Below the pieces are notes generated by a model that was given only the letters and a program-made list of their open reading frames with translations, made no database searches and was not told where the DNA came from. This document shows, piece after piece, positions 8,978-17,763 of a stretch of 64,000 nt of DNA (positions within the stretch are counted from its first letter, which is position 1; each line of letters starts with the position of its first letter). The position numbers and the translations under genes are program-made. The stretch is from Bacilli bacterium (GTDB taxonomy: Bacteria; Bacillota_I; Bacilli_A; RF39; UBA660): assembly GCA_900772095.1 (NCBI GenBank), contig CAAGQJ010000031.1, positions 43,443 to 107,442 of the forward strand, given 5' to 3'.

Positions 8978-9298
8978 TAGTTTGATATAATCATTAATTT
9001 TTAAATATTTACATGTATTAAGGGGCATTTCAAGAGTAAAGTGTCCTTTTTTAGAATATAATATTTTATTTTTACTTACGTTTTCTTTTAAAAAGACAAT
9101 TTTATTATTTTTATCAATCATACATACATCGATGTTTTGTTTCATGAAAAAAGTATGAATACTATTACATTTATAAAATAGATAGATGTTATTTATTTTG
9201 TCTTTTTTAAAACATAAGCCTAATAATTTATCTTTAAAGGATTTGCATTTAATTATATTAATTTTCTTATTATTAATTTCTATATACATAATTATCAC
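8969..9298 (-). CDS. DUF192 family protein
   Basis: Resembles the DUF192 family: a GLCFKKDKINN segment near the start, HTFFMKQNIDVCMIDKNNKIV in the middle (the family's F-W/F-MKNT-x-x-P-L-D-V pattern) and LEMPLNTCKYLKINDYI at the end. The family is small, often secreted, with no agreed function. This copy (about 109 aa) lacks an evident signal peptide. Start is uncertain: GTG 9298 and ATG 9289 are both possible and neither has a good ribosome binding site. Confidence 0.75.
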   Translation of the reverse strand: MIIMYIEINNKKINIIKCKSFKDKLLGLCFKKDKINNIYLFYKCNSIHTFFMKQNIDVCMIDKNNKIVFLKENVSKNKILYSKKGHFTLEMPLNTCKYLKINDYIKLKE

Positions 9299-9358
9299 AT
9301 TTTAATTTTAACAAAAATATTAAAAATTTACAAATACTAAAATATTATCTATAAATAA

Positions 9359-9387
9359 TTGACAATTCTTTTAAAAAATTATAAAAT
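9359..9387 (+). promoter_or_regulatory. Promoter of the Tad pilus operon
   Basis: Consensus TTGACA (9359-9364), 17-base spacer, TAAAAT (9382-9387). AGGTGG at 9402-9407 then leads to ATG 9412. Confidence 0.8.
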
Positions 9388-9411
9388 TATTGTAGGAGAA
9401 TAGGTGGTTAT

Positions 9412-9603
9412 ATGAAAAGTAATAGAGGTCAAGCTTTAGTAGAATATGTTCTAATTATAGCATTAGTTGCAGTGGTTGCTATTACTGCGGTTACACTTCT
9501 TGGAGGAAGATTAAAAGATAAAATTACTGAGGCATCATGTAATATTGTGGGAGAAGAATATGTAAAAGGTGCTAAGGCTGGTGAGGGATATTGCAAAGAA
9601 TAA
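9412..9603 (+). CDS. flp: Flp/Fap-type major pilin
   Basis: 63 residues. The N terminus KSNRGQALVEYVLIIALVAV is the class IV Flp pilin pattern: a short basic leader, a Gly at the cleavage site, Glu at +5 of the mature protein and a hydrophobic helix. The helix forms the pilus core and the short C-terminal part (GRLKDKITEASC...) is exposed. It is the first gene of the operon and has the best promoter and ribosome binding site, as expected for the most abundant subunit. Cleavage needs a prepilin peptidase, which is not in the window. The two Cys residues near the C terminus may form a disulfide. Confidence 0.85.
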   Translation: MKSNRGQALVEYVLIIALVAVVAITAVTLLGGRLKDKITEASCNIVGEEYVKGAKAGEGYCKE

Positions 9604-9938
9604 ATAAAAAGGGTCAGGCTTTAGTAGAATTTGTACTTATAATTCCTATTTTAATTATGGTATTATGTGCAATTATTGATTTTTCTTTTATTTTCTATAA
9701 TAAAAATCATTTAGAGGGTGTTTTAAATGATTCAGTTACTTATGTTTTAAATGGTAAGACAAGTGAGGAAATTAGAAAATTAATAAATGATGATGATGTT
9801 AATTTATCAGTAGAATTTGATGGTGATATTGTTAAAGTAAAGTTAACAAAGAGTATAAAGTTAATTACACCGGTTTCTAGATTATTTATTAATAGTCCAT
9901 ATACTATAGAAACAGAAAGAGCAGTATTTTATGAATAA
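9591..9938 (+). CDS. tadE: TadE-like minor pseudopilin
   Basis: 115 residues. GQALVEFVLIIPILIMVLCAI (TM about 12-35) is the TadE signature and the rest is a small extracytoplasmic domain. The start is TTG 9591, inside the end of flp (13-base overlap), with GAGGG just upstream; no ATG is available before the motif. In Tad systems TadE-type proteins prime or anchor the pilus and are processed by the same peptidase as Flp. Confidence 0.8.
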   Translation: MQRINKKGQALVEFVLIIPILIMVLCAIIDFSFIFYNKNHLEGVLNDSVTYVLNGKTSEEIRKLINDDDVNLSVEFDGDIVKVKLTKSIKLITPVSRLFINSPYTIETERAVFYE

Positions 9939-10293
9939 TAAAGGTCAAAGTTTATTTTTATTTGTTTTGTTTTTACCTATTATTGTTTTCACACTTATAC
10001 TCATATTTGATTCGGCCTATATAACAATAAATAATAATAAATTAAATAATATTGCTCGTGATGCAGTTAAATATTTAGTAGAAAATAAAAAGAGTAAAGA
10101 AGAAGTAGAAAAAATAATATTACTTAACGATAGTGATATTGATATAATAGAAATAACAGATTCTAGTGTTCATTTAAAGCATAATATTAAACCTATATTT
10201 GGTAAATATATGGGTTATAAAAAGTATGAGCTTGAAATTAATTTAGAGGGATACATAGAAAACGGTAAATTAATTACAAAAGAAAAGGGGTAG
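9931..10293 (+). CDS. Second TadE/TadF-like pseudopilin
   Basis: 120 residues, overlapping tadE by 8 bases. NNKGQSLFLFVLFLPIIVFTLI has the same Gly-Gln start and hydrophobic helix but lacks the Glu at +5 that most class IV prepilins carry, so processing by the usual peptidase may differ. DSAYITINNNKLNNIARDAVKYL after the helix is typical of TadE/TadF. A pair of such proteins after Flp is the standard arrangement. Confidence 0.75.
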   Translation: MNNKGQSLFLFVLFLPIIVFTLILIFDSAYITINNNKLNNIARDAVKYLVENKKSKEEVEKIILLNDSDIDIIEITDSSVHLKHNIKPIFGKYMGYKKYELEINLEGYIENGKLITKEKG

Positions 10294-10296
10294 AAT

Positions 10297-11067
10297 ATGA
10301 AGAAAGGAAAGGGGAAAATAGTTACTGTAACTTCCACTAAGGGTGGAGTTGGTAAGACTATTACAACACTTAATTTAGCAGGATGCTACCACAAATTAGG
10401 TCTTAAAACTTTAGTTATAGATTTAGACCTTTTTGGAGGTGCGATTGGGACTTATCTTAATAGTACTAATGATAAAACAATTTTCAATTTGGTACTTGAT
10501 TTGGCTTACAATAGATATGAATCTCTTGATAATTATTTATATCAATACAACTCTAATATCTATATAATATCTGCGCCTAAAGATCCTAGGAGTGCTAGTA
10601 AAATAGATGCTAAATATATACCTATTATTTTAAATAACGCTGTGTACAGATTTGATGTGGTTTTAATTGACACAACACATCTTTTAGATGAAGTAAATGT
10701 TACTGCACTTGATAATTCTGATTCTATTTTATATATTTTAACTAATGATATGTTTGATTTAAAGAATACAAAATCATTTATATCAATTATGAAAGATGTT
10801 GGTTTTAAGAATTATTATACACTTTTGAATGAATCTATTAATCCCGGTAGAAGTTATTTTTCTATGTATGATATTAGAAGTATTATTAAAAATAATATAG
10901 ATTTTACTGTTTCTAAGAGTATGTATATTAAAAATATAGATAAATATATTATGGATGGAGAAATACTTATTTTAAATAATAAGCTTTCTTTTAAAGATAA
11001 AAAAGATTTAAATAAGTATATTGAAATATCTAAAAAATTAATTGAAGAAAAGGGGGATAAGAAATGA
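10297..11067 (+). CDS. TadZ/CpaE-like MinD-family ATPase
   Basis: 256 residues. The start carries the deviant Walker A KGGVGKTITTLN at about residues 13-25, then VIDLDLFGG (Walker A') and VVLIDTTHLL (Walker B). This is the ParA/MinD class. In Tad loci such proteins (TadZ/CpaE) place the pilus machine in the cell. There is no obvious N-terminal receiver-like domain, unlike many CpaE proteins. It follows the pseudopilins by 3 bases and overlaps tadA by 4. Confidence 0.85.
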   Translation: MKKGKGKIVTVTSTKGGVGKTITTLNLAGCYHKLGLKTLVIDLDLFGGAIGTYLNSTNDKTIFNLVLDLAYNRYESLDNYLYQYNSNIYIISAPKDPRSASKIDAKYIPIILNNAVYRFDVVLIDTTHLLDEVNVTALDNSDSILYILTNDMFDLKNTKSFISIMKDVGFKNYYTLLNESINPGRSYFSMYDIRSIIKNNIDFTVSKSMYIKNIDKYIMDGEILILNNKLSFKDKKDLNKYIEISKKLIEEKGDKK

Positions 11068-12401
11068 GAAAAACACTAGCAGAAGCCTTTTCTTTTGATG
11101 ATAGAAAGTTTAAGAGTGTAAATACTAATGAGAATTATGGGATTTTTAAAGATAAGCAATTGCTTGATACTTTAAGAAATAATATAATAGAAAATTTAAT
11201 AGATAATAATATTCCTACTGATAAGTATTTAAAAGAGTATATTAATGAAGAGATAGATAAAACTCTTACTGGGTACGATTTATCTAATTTAGAGCGTAAT
11301 CATATTTTTAATTTAATAGATAATGAAATAAATGGTTATGGTCCAATTACTGAACTTTTGGAGGATAGAAATATTACTGAAATAATGGTAAATGGTCCGG
11401 ATGATATATATGTAGAAATAGATGGCCAAGTAGTTAAAGATACTTCGGTATCATTTATTAATAATGAACATATTATAAGAACAATACAAAGAATGATTCA
11501 ACCACTTGGAAGAACAATAGATATATCTACTCCTATGGTTGATTCTAGATTAAAAGATGGTTCGAGAATAAATGCAATTATTCCACCACTTTCATTAAAA
11601 GGTCCAGTTTTAACTATTCGTAAGTTTAAAGATAATTTAAATACTATAGATGATTTGATTAGAAATGGTACTCTTACTCCATATATGGCAAGATTTTTGG
11701 AGGCATGTGTAAAAGCAAAATTAAATATTTTAATATGTGGGGGAACTGGTTCTGGTAAAACAACAGTTTTAAATGTTTTGTCTTCATTCATTGATAGTGA
11801 TGAAAGAATTATAACAATTGAAGATGCTGCGGAGCTTCATTTGAGACAAAATCATGTAATTAGTCTAGAAACTAGAAATATGAACTATGAAAAAGAAGGG
11901 GAAATAACTATTCGTGATTTAGTAAGAAATTCTCTTCGTATGAGACCAGACCGTATTATAGTTGGAGAAGTCCGTGGTAAAGAGGCATTTGATATGCTTC
12001 AAGCAATGAATACCGGACATGATGGCTCTTTATCAACGCTTCATGCAAATGGAACATTAGATGCTTTAAATAGGCTGGAAACAATGGTATTAATGAGTGG
12101 TATTGAAATACCGATAAGTGCTATTAGAGAGTATATTGAAAAAGCTATTAATATAGTTATATATATTGAAAGATTATCTGATGGAAAAAGAAAGATAACT
12201 TCTATTTGTGAAGTTTCGGGTTTAAAAGATGGAGAAATTAAATTAAGAGAAATCTTTGCATTTAAACAAAAGGGTTTAACTTCAAATGGTGAAGTAGATG
12301 GTGCTTTTGTGTTATATAAATATATACCTAAAGTATATGCAAAAATTAAAAGCAAAGGTATTACAAGTATAGATGATATATTTGAAAATTTAAGAAAGTA
12401 A
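11064..12401 (+). CDS. tadA: TadA/CpaF secretion ATPase
   Basis: 445 residues. Hexameric cytoplasmic ATPase that drives Flp pilus extension. Visible motifs are [12 protein letters not shown] in the N-terminal domain, Walker [10 protein letters not shown] (about residues 228-236), the Asp box around TIEDAAEL, Walker B/His box [12 protein letters not shown] and [17 protein letters not shown]. All catalytic elements are intact and the length is normal. ATGA overlap with the upstream gene indicates coupling. Confidence 0.94.
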   Translation: MRKTLAEAFSFDDRKFKSVNTNENYGIFKDKQLLDTLRNNIIENLIDNNIPTDKYLKEYINEEIDKTLTGYDLSNLERNHIFNLIDNEINGYGPITELLEDRNITEIMVNGPDDIYVEIDGQVVKDTSVSFINNEHIIRTIQRMIQPLGRTIDISTPMVDSRLKDGSRINAIIPPLSLKGPVLTIRKFKDNLNTIDDLIRNGTLTPYMARFLEACVKAKLNILICGGTGSGKTTVLNVLSSFIDSDERIITIEDAAELHLRQNHVISLETRNMNYEKEGEITIRDLVRNSLRMRPDRIIVGEVRGKEAFDMLQAMNTGHDGSLSTLHANGTLDALNRLETMVLMSGIEIPISAIREYIEKAINIVIYIERLSDGKRKITSICEVSGLKDGEIKLREIFAFKQKGLTSNGEVDGAFVLYKYIPKVYAKIKSKGITSIDDIFENLRK

Positions 12402-12419
12402 AAATAAGAAGGTGATGAT

Positions 12420-13415
12420 ATGAATTATTTAAGTGTTACTATTCAAATAATAATGATAATTATTTTAGTTGTTATCACCTTCTTGTTATATCGTTTTTCT
12501 CTTGCAAGTAGTAAGGAAAAAAGAATTAATCGTTTTGCTATAGAGGCTTTAAGTGAAAAGCAAGTATCTATAATTGATAGATTAGAACAATTAATGGATA
12601 AAATAATAAGAGCAATGTCTAAGTATTTAGAGGAACATAAAATATTTAAACGCTATCATAAAAAATTTGAAAAATACTTAGGGTTAACTGATAAAGATAG
12701 AACTAGTTATGATTATATATCAATTAAAATATTAATAAGCATTTTTACTAGTGTATTAACTATTGTATCTGATGCACTTAGGTTTAAAAGTGTTTCATTT
12801 TTTCAAGTTTTTGGTTCTTTTTTACTAGGATTTTTTGCTTTAGATGTTATTCTTATAGTTAGACAAAGAAAATTAAAGAAGGATACTAGTAATGATTTAT
12901 TAAAAGCAGTTATTATAATGAATAATGCTTTTAAATCTGGAAGAAGTATTATGCAAGCAATTGAACTTGTTTCTACTGAATTAGATGGTGCAATTGCAAA
13001 TGAATTTAGAAAAATATATATAGATTTAAGCTATGGTTTAGACTTAGAAGTAGTATTTGAACGTTTTTCTAAGAGATTACCATACCAAGAAGTAGAATAT
13101 ATGGCTTCATCATTAATAATATTAAATAAAACAGGTGGTAATGTAGTAAAAGTATTTTCTTCAATTGAAAGAAGTCTTATTGAAAGAAAACGATTAAATG
13201 ATGAATTAAATTCTGCTCTTGCTATGTCAAATTTTGTATTTAAAGTATTAGCAATTATGCCATTTTTTATATTTATAGTTATTTATTTATTTAATAATAG
13301 TTATTTTAAGCCATTATTTAGTAATGTTTATGGGAAAATAATAATAATAGTTATATTATTACTTTATATATTATATATCTTTATAGTTAAGAAGATAACA
13401 AAATTGAAAGAGTGA
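12420..13415 (+). CDS. tadB: TadB-like inner-membrane platform protein
   Basis: 331 residues with the type II secretion F domain. An N-terminal membrane helix, a cytoplasmic segment, two helices near 100-145, the F-domain core (NNAFKSGRSIMQAIELVS ... LPYQEVEYMASSLIIL) and two C-terminal helices match TadB. AAGGTGATGATATG gives the start. TadB and TadC together form the platform on which TadA acts. Confidence 0.9.
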   Translation: MNYLSVTIQIIMIIILVVITFLLYRFSLASSKEKRINRFAIEALSEKQVSIIDRLEQLMDKIIRAMSKYLEEHKIFKRYHKKFEKYLGLTDKDRTSYDYISIKILISIFTSVLTIVSDALRFKSVSFFQVFGSFLLGFFALDVILIVRQRKLKKDTSNDLLKAVIIMNNAFKSGRSIMQAIELVSTELDGAIANEFRKIYIDLSYGLDLEVVFERFSKRLPYQEVEYMASSLIILNKTGGNVVKVFSSIERSLIERKRLNDELNSALAMSNFVFKVLAIMPFFIFIVIYLFNNSYFKPLFSNVYGKIIIIVILLLYILYIFIVKKITKLKE

Positions 13416-13419
13416 TACT

Positions 13420-14124
13420 ATGGAAAAGAAGAAATTTGATTTGAGTTCTAAAATTTATAGTACAAATAGCATTAAAAGAGTAGAAAAAAAGATTAAATTA
13501 CTTGGAGTAACTAATACTTATAGTGCTGGTAATTTACTAAATATTAGATTACTTACTTCAATTATTATGTTTTTTGTGTTATTATATTTTTTGAACCTTG
13601 GCTATATAGTCGCACCAATAGTAACTTTTATCTATTATGTTAGTTTTTTCCCACTATTAATAGGCACTAAAATCAAGAAAAGGGAAAAACGTTTGGAAAA
13701 AGATTCTTTATATTTCTTTGAAATACTTGCTTTATCACTTGAAGCAGGTAGGAGTATAAAGACTGCTATTGAAGTTACTACTGCCAATGTAAATTCAGAA
13801 CTGTCTTTAGAGTTTGAAAAGCTTTTAAAAGATATGATGTTTGGCAAAAGTTTAGATGAAGCTTTAGATGATTTAAATAGTAGAATACCATCTGATGCTA
13901 TTAATAATATTATTCTAAATATAAGACAATCTAATATATTTGGTAATAATATTTTAGAAACAGTATATAGTGAAGTTGAGTATATAAGAGAAAAGAGAAT
14001 ACTAGATGCTAAAGCACAAATAAGTAAGATGCCAGTTAAAATAAGTGTAGTATCAGTAATATTTTTTATACCATTATTACTATTATTATTACTTGGTCCA
14101 ATTATTATAGAATTATTAGGTTAG
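13420..14124 (+). CDS. tadC: TadC-like inner-membrane platform protein
   Basis: 234 residues, also with the T2SF F domain: ALSLEAGRSIKTAIEVTTAN, then PSDAINNIILNIRQSNIFG and a C-terminal helix ending GPIIIELLG. Two helices lie near 45-85. It is 4 bases after tadB and is the last recognisable Tad gene; no prepilin peptidase (TadV) or assembly protein follows, so the peptidase must be elsewhere. Confidence 0.88.
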   Translation: MEKKKFDLSSKIYSTNSIKRVEKKIKLLGVTNTYSAGNLLNIRLLTSIIMFFVLLYFLNLGYIVAPIVTFIYYVSFFPLLIGTKIKKREKRLEKDSLYFFEILALSLEAGRSIKTAIEVTTANVNSELSLEFEKLLKDMMFGKSLDEALDDLNSRIPSDAINNIILNIRQSNIFGNNILETVYSEVEYIREKRILDAKAQISKMPVKISVVSVIFFIPLLLLLLLGPIIIELLG

Positions 14125-14134
14125 GAGGGTTAAT

Positions 14135-14854
14135 ATGAGTGGACATTCAAAATGGGCAACAATTAAAAGAAAGAAAGGTGCAATTGATGCTGAAAGAAGT
14201 AAAATATTTCAAAAGTTAAATAAAGAAATATATGTAGCAGCAAAAAGTGGAGATAAGTCATTAGAGAATAATCCTACACTTCGTATGGTTGTAGAAAAAG
14301 CTAAGGCACAAAATATGCCAAAAGATAGAATACAGGCTGCTATTGATAAAGCACACAATAGTAGTGCTAATGAGAACTATGAATTTGTAAGATATGAAGG
14401 TTATGCAAGTGGTGGAGTTGCAATTATGGTTGATGCTTTAACTGATAATAAAAATAGAACAGCAAGTGATGTAAGAAGTACTTTTACTAAGCGTGGTGGT
14501 AACTTGGGTACTGATGGTTCAGTAAGTTATTTATTTGAAAGAAAAGGAATAATTATTGTACCTAATACTTATGATGAAGATACTCTAATGAATATTGCGC
14601 TTCTTAATGATGCATTAGATTTTGTAGTAAGTGATGATGCATATGAAATTTATACTACATTTGAAAACTTTATTAATATGAATAAAGCTTTAGAAGAAAA
14701 TGGTATAACAGAGTTTATTATGAATGAAACAAGATATATACCTACAAATTATATAAGTTTAGATGATGAGAAAAAAGAAAAAGTATATAATTTAATTGAC
14801 ACTTTAGAAGATTTAGATGATGTTCAAAATGTATATCATAATATGGAGGAATAA
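14135..14854 (+). CDS. yebC: YebC/PmpR family protein
   Basis: 239 residues, full length. The start SGHSKWATIKRKKGAIDAERSKIF is diagnostic, as are PTLRMVVEKAKAQNMPKDRI and DALTDNKNRTASDVRS. Family members have been described as DNA-binding regulators and, more recently, as ribosome-associated factors that ease stalling at difficult sequences. It lies 10 bases after tadC with its own GGAGGG, so it could be read from the pilus promoter, though no functional link is known. Confidence 0.93.
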   Translation: MSGHSKWATIKRKKGAIDAERSKIFQKLNKEIYVAAKSGDKSLENNPTLRMVVEKAKAQNMPKDRIQAAIDKAHNSSANENYEFVRYEGYASGGVAIMVDALTDNKNRTASDVRSTFTKRGGNLGTDGSVSYLFERKGIIIVPNTYDEDTLMNIALLNDALDFVVSDDAYEIYTTFENFINMNKALEENGITEFIMNETRYIPTNYISLDDEKKEKVYNLIDTLEDLDDVQNVYHNMEE

Positions 14855-15421
14855 ATGTTTAGTAGAGAAAAATTTCTAACACATGTTTTAGGAGAAAATG
14901 CTCTTAAAGCGATAGAAAAGTCATTAGAGTTAATTGATGTAAAAGATTGGAGTATTTATAATGTAAGTGATTACTTAAAAGGTAGTCCTTCTGGAAATTT
15001 TATATTAAATGATGAGGTATCACTTCACTTTGAACGTAATTTAACACGTACAGATGATAATGGTTTTTATATGCAAATGGATTTTCCTAATGGTATTATA
15101 AATATGTATTTTAGAAATGGTCAGGATTTGCATTTTTATGAATATAAGGAATTATTATTGAGCGAAGGTTTATTGCACTTTGAGTATTATAAAGGAAATA
15201 GATTAACAGAATATTATGATAAAAAAACTTGTGATTTGGGTAATATAACTGAAAAATCTAATTTAGATGTTTTAAAAGATGAGGGTTTTTCTCCAGATTA
15301 TGCTGAATGTAAAAATAGGGTTTTAGGTAAATATAAATTAGAACCATTCTTAGAACAATTAAATAATTTAAAAACATTAAGACAAAGTATAAATGTGCCC
15401 CCAAGTAAAGGAAGAAAATAA
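14855..15421 (+). CDS. Hypothetical protein between yebC and a tcdA-like gene
   Basis: 188 residues, not recognised. It is soluble, with many aromatic residues in the middle (FYMQMDFPNGIINMYF, LHFYEYKELLL) that look like an antiparallel beta sheet, and a basic C terminus (PPSKGRK). It directly abuts yebC, whose end carries GGAGGA as its ribosome binding site, and its TAA overlaps the next ATG (TAATG). Co-expression with both neighbours is therefore likely. Confidence 0.75.
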   Translation: MFSREKFLTHVLGENALKAIEKSLELIDVKDWSIYNVSDYLKGSPSGNFILNDEVSLHFERNLTRTDDNGFYMQMDFPNGIINMYFRNGQDLHFYEYKELLLSEGLLHFEYYKGNRLTEYYDKKTCDLGNITEKSNLDVLKDEGFSPDYAECKNRVLGKYKLEPFLEQLNNLKTLRQSINVPPSKGRK

Positions 15422-16101
15422 TGCAATTTGAGCGTTTTAAAGCTTTGGTAGGGGAAGAGGGTTTTAGTAAAATACAAAGTAAAAAAATATTAATAATTGG
15501 TTTAGGTGGCGTTGGTTCTTATGTAACTGAAGCTTTAATAAGAAGCGGTATTATTAATATAACTATTGTGGATTATGATATAATTGATATTACTAATTTA
15601 AATAGGCAAATAATGACCAATTTAAATAATATAGGCAATAAAAAAGTAGATGAAATAGAAAAAAGAATACTTGGTATTAATGAGGATGTTAAAGTAACTA
15701 AAATAGATAAATTTATTGATAGTTCTAATATAGATATTATAACTAATAATTATGATTATGTAATTGATTGTTGTGATAGTATTAATACTAAAAAAGATAT
15801 TATTAAAACTTGTTTGGATAAAAAAATTAAATTTATTACTTCAATGGGAACTGCTAAAAAAATGGACCCTTCTAAATTAGAAATAATAGATTTAAGAAAG
15901 ACTAGTTATGACCCTTTAGCAAAAAAATTAAGAAAGTGGGTTAATGATAATAATATAAAAGGAAAGATAGTAACAGTGTGTTCGACTGAAGTACCGAAAA
16001 AAACAAGTAATGATGTTTTGGGTAGTACTTCGTTTGTACCATCAAGTGCAGGACTTTTAATTGCTAGTTATATTATTAATGATATTATAAAAAGTATGTA
16101 G
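15421..16101 (+). CDS. TcdA-like E1 enzyme (tRNA threonylcarbamoyladenosine dehydratase family)
   Basis: 226 residues of the ThiF/MoeB/E1 superfamily. IIGLGGVGSYVTEALIRSG is the nucleotide loop and VDYDIIDITNLNRQI follows as in TcdA, which cyclises t6A37 in tRNAs using ATP. DYVIDCCDSINTKKDII and SMGTAKKMDPSKLEI are also typical of TcdA (CsdL/YgdL), where ThiF would have different sequence. The length is slightly shorter than the E. coli protein. It is translationally coupled to the previous gene and followed by a terminator. Confidence 0.8.
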   Translation: MQFERFKALVGEEGFSKIQSKKILIIGLGGVGSYVTEALIRSGIINITIVDYDIIDITNLNRQIMTNLNNIGNKKVDEIEKRILGINEDVKVTKIDKFIDSSNIDIITNNYDYVIDCCDSINTKKDIIKTCLDKKIKFITSMGTAKKMDPSKLEIIDLRKTSYDPLAKKLRKWVNDNNIKGKIVTVCSTEVPKKTSNDVLGSTSFVPSSAGLLIASYIINDIIKSM

Positions 16102-16113
16102 GTGATATATTTG

Positions 16114-16137
16114 GTACTTGAAAAAGTACTTTTTTTT
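16114..16137 (+). terminator. Intrinsic terminator after the tcdA-like gene
   Basis: GTACTT (16114-16119), GAAA tetraloop, AAGTAC (16124-16129), then eight T residues. Confidence 0.85.
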
Positions 16138-16171
16138 ATTATTTAATAATTAATTTATAGAAATAATTATA

Positions 16172-16330
16172 ATGATATGGTATAATATGCAACTTGATGC
16201 AATATGGGTAGTTTTTGGTGGAATAAAGATAAACCCTAAAGGTGGTAAAGTAATTTGCATTACGCCAGAACAATTAGATAGATTATATTCATATGAAATT
16301 GGAAGTAAAACTAAAGGTAAATCAAGATAA
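16172..16330 (+). CDS. Possible small protein (52 aa), doubtful
   Basis: An open frame in the gap between two terminators. From ATG 16172 it encodes 52 residues, from ATG 16187 it encodes 47, containing GGKVICITPEQLDRLYSYE and a basic end. Composition is protein-like. There is no ribosome binding site, and a TGGTATAAT extended -10 element (16178-16186) overlaps the start, so transcripts may begin inside it. It could be a leaderless small gene, the tail of a decayed gene or chance. Confidence 0.3.
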   Translation: MIWYNMQLDAIWVVFGGIKINPKGGKVICITPEQLDRLYSYEIGSKTKGKSR

Positions 16331-16381
16331 TTAATATTTGGAAAGATAGAAGTAATTATATATACTAATAAATTTTAATAT

Positions 16382-16414
16382 AAAAGAATAAGACTTAATT
16401 AATCTTATTCTTTT
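16382..16414. terminator. Bidirectional terminator at the rarA 3' end
   Basis: A perfect 12-bp stem: AAAAGAATAAGA (16382-16393) with TCTTATTCTTTT (16403-16414). The rarA stop codon is in the 9-base loop. Confidence 0.8.
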
Positions 16415-17621
16415 TGTAATTGTTTATTTTTTCATATATATCTTTTAATGATTTTTCATATTTTGATGTTTCTTTGGGGATATAGTATTTTTCATTTATT
16501 AGACCACTTGGTAGGTATGTTTGATTAACTATAGAACCTTTATAGTTATGGGGATAGAGGTAACCGTTATAGGGGCTTTTTAGATAACTTGGCATTTCTC
16601 CAATGGATTTAGTGTTTATATCATTTATTGCTTTATCTATTGCTAAGTATGCGGTATTAGATTTTGGTGATAGTGCCATTTCTATTACAATATTAGAGAG
16701 TATTATTCTAGCTTCTGGTAATCCAACTCTTTCACTAGCGTTTATAGCACTGTTAAGTTTTGGTCCAAGAGTAGGGTTAGCTAGTCCAATATCTTCATAA
16801 CATATTACTGATAATCTTCTGTAAATACTATCTAAATCTTCTGCTAGTAGTAGTCTAGCTAAGTAGTGAAGTGAAGCATCGACATCGCTTCCTCTTATTG
16901 ATTTTTGAAGTCCACTTAATACATCATAATGACCATCTTCATTTTTATCAATAAAGAAACTTGGTTTATTGCTTATTTGTTTTATAATATCTATATCTAC
17001 AATATGTTCTTTGTTAAAATAATAAGATACTTCTAGTAAATTATAGGCATATCTTAAATCTGATTTTGATGTAGCTGCTATAAATTTTAATGTTTTATTA
17101 TCTATTTTAATGTCTTTTATGTCTTCATGTTTAATGGCTTTTTTTAAGCCTTTTAATATATCATTTTCATTTAATGGTTCAAGTTTAAATATTTGACATC
17201 TACTTCTTATAGCAGGATTAATTCTATGATAGGGATTACTTGTAGTAAGTCCAATTAAAGTAATTAAACCACTTTCTAAGCATGGTAATAGTATATCTTG
17301 TTTATCTTTGTTTAATCTATGTATTTCATCTAATACTAAAATCATACCACCATATATTTTTGCTTCTTCTATTACGGTGTCTAAATCTTTTTTATTGTTA
17401 ATGGTGGCATTTAAAAAGCGATAATCGCATCCTAAGTCATTAACAATGGCATTAGCAATGGAGGTTTTTCCTATGCCTGGTTCTCCATAAAGTATAATGG
17501 AAAACATTTTTTTATTTTTAACTAGATTACTAATTATTTTGTTATTACCAATTAAGTGTTCTTGTCCTAGTACATCTTTTAATGTTTTAGGTGCAAGTTT
17601 AAGTGCTAGTGGTTTATCCAT
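16395..17621 (-). CDS. rarA: Replication-associated recombination protein RarA (MgsA)
   Basis: AAA+ ATPase acting at stalled replication forks, related to clamp loaders. From ATG 17621 it has 408 residues beginning MDKPLALKLAPKTLKDVLGQ; the 15-residue upstream extension is hydrophobic and outside the family. Walker A is GEPGIGKTS, Walker B LVLDEIHRLN, then sensor 1 TSNPYHRINPAIRSRC. The C-terminal part contains GSDVDASLHYLARLL, CYEDIGLANP and YPHNYKGSIVNQTYLP, all typical of RarA. It reads alone toward the tcdA-like gene. Confidence 0.93.
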   Translation of the reverse strand: MDKPLALKLAPKTLKDVLGQEHLIGNNKIISNLVKNKKMFSIILYGEPGIGKTSIANAIVNDLGCDYRFLNATINNKKDLDTVIEEAKIYGGMILVLDEIHRLNKDKQDILLPCLESGLITLIGLTTSNPYHRINPAIRSRCQIFKLEPLNENDILKGLKKAIKHEDIKDIKIDNKTLKFIAATSKSDLRYAYNLLEVSYYFNKEHIVDIDIIKQISNKPSFFIDKNEDGHYDVLSGLQKSIRGSDVDASLHYLARLLLAEDLDSIYRRLSVICYEDIGLANPTLGPKLNSAINASERVGLPEARIILSNIVIEMALSPKSNTAYLAIDKAINDINTKSIGEMPSYLKSPYNGYLYPHNYKGSIVNQTYLPSGLINEKYYIPKETSKYEKSLKDIYEKINNYKKNKIN

Positions 17622-17743
17622 ATATATCACATCCATCATTATTATATCATGTATAATGTTGAGCATAAAGATTTCTAGTTTAAAATTTTAATTTCTTTAG
17701 GTTTTTTGTTATTATAAAAATATCTATATTAAGTTTAAACTTT

Positions 17744-17763
17744 TAAAAAAGACCTGAGTCTTA
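17744..17763 (-). terminator. Short terminator for the cohesin-like gene
   Basis: On the minus strand AAGAC-TCAG-GTCTT is followed by a T run; the stem is only 5 bp and overlaps the stop codon. Confidence 0.5.
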
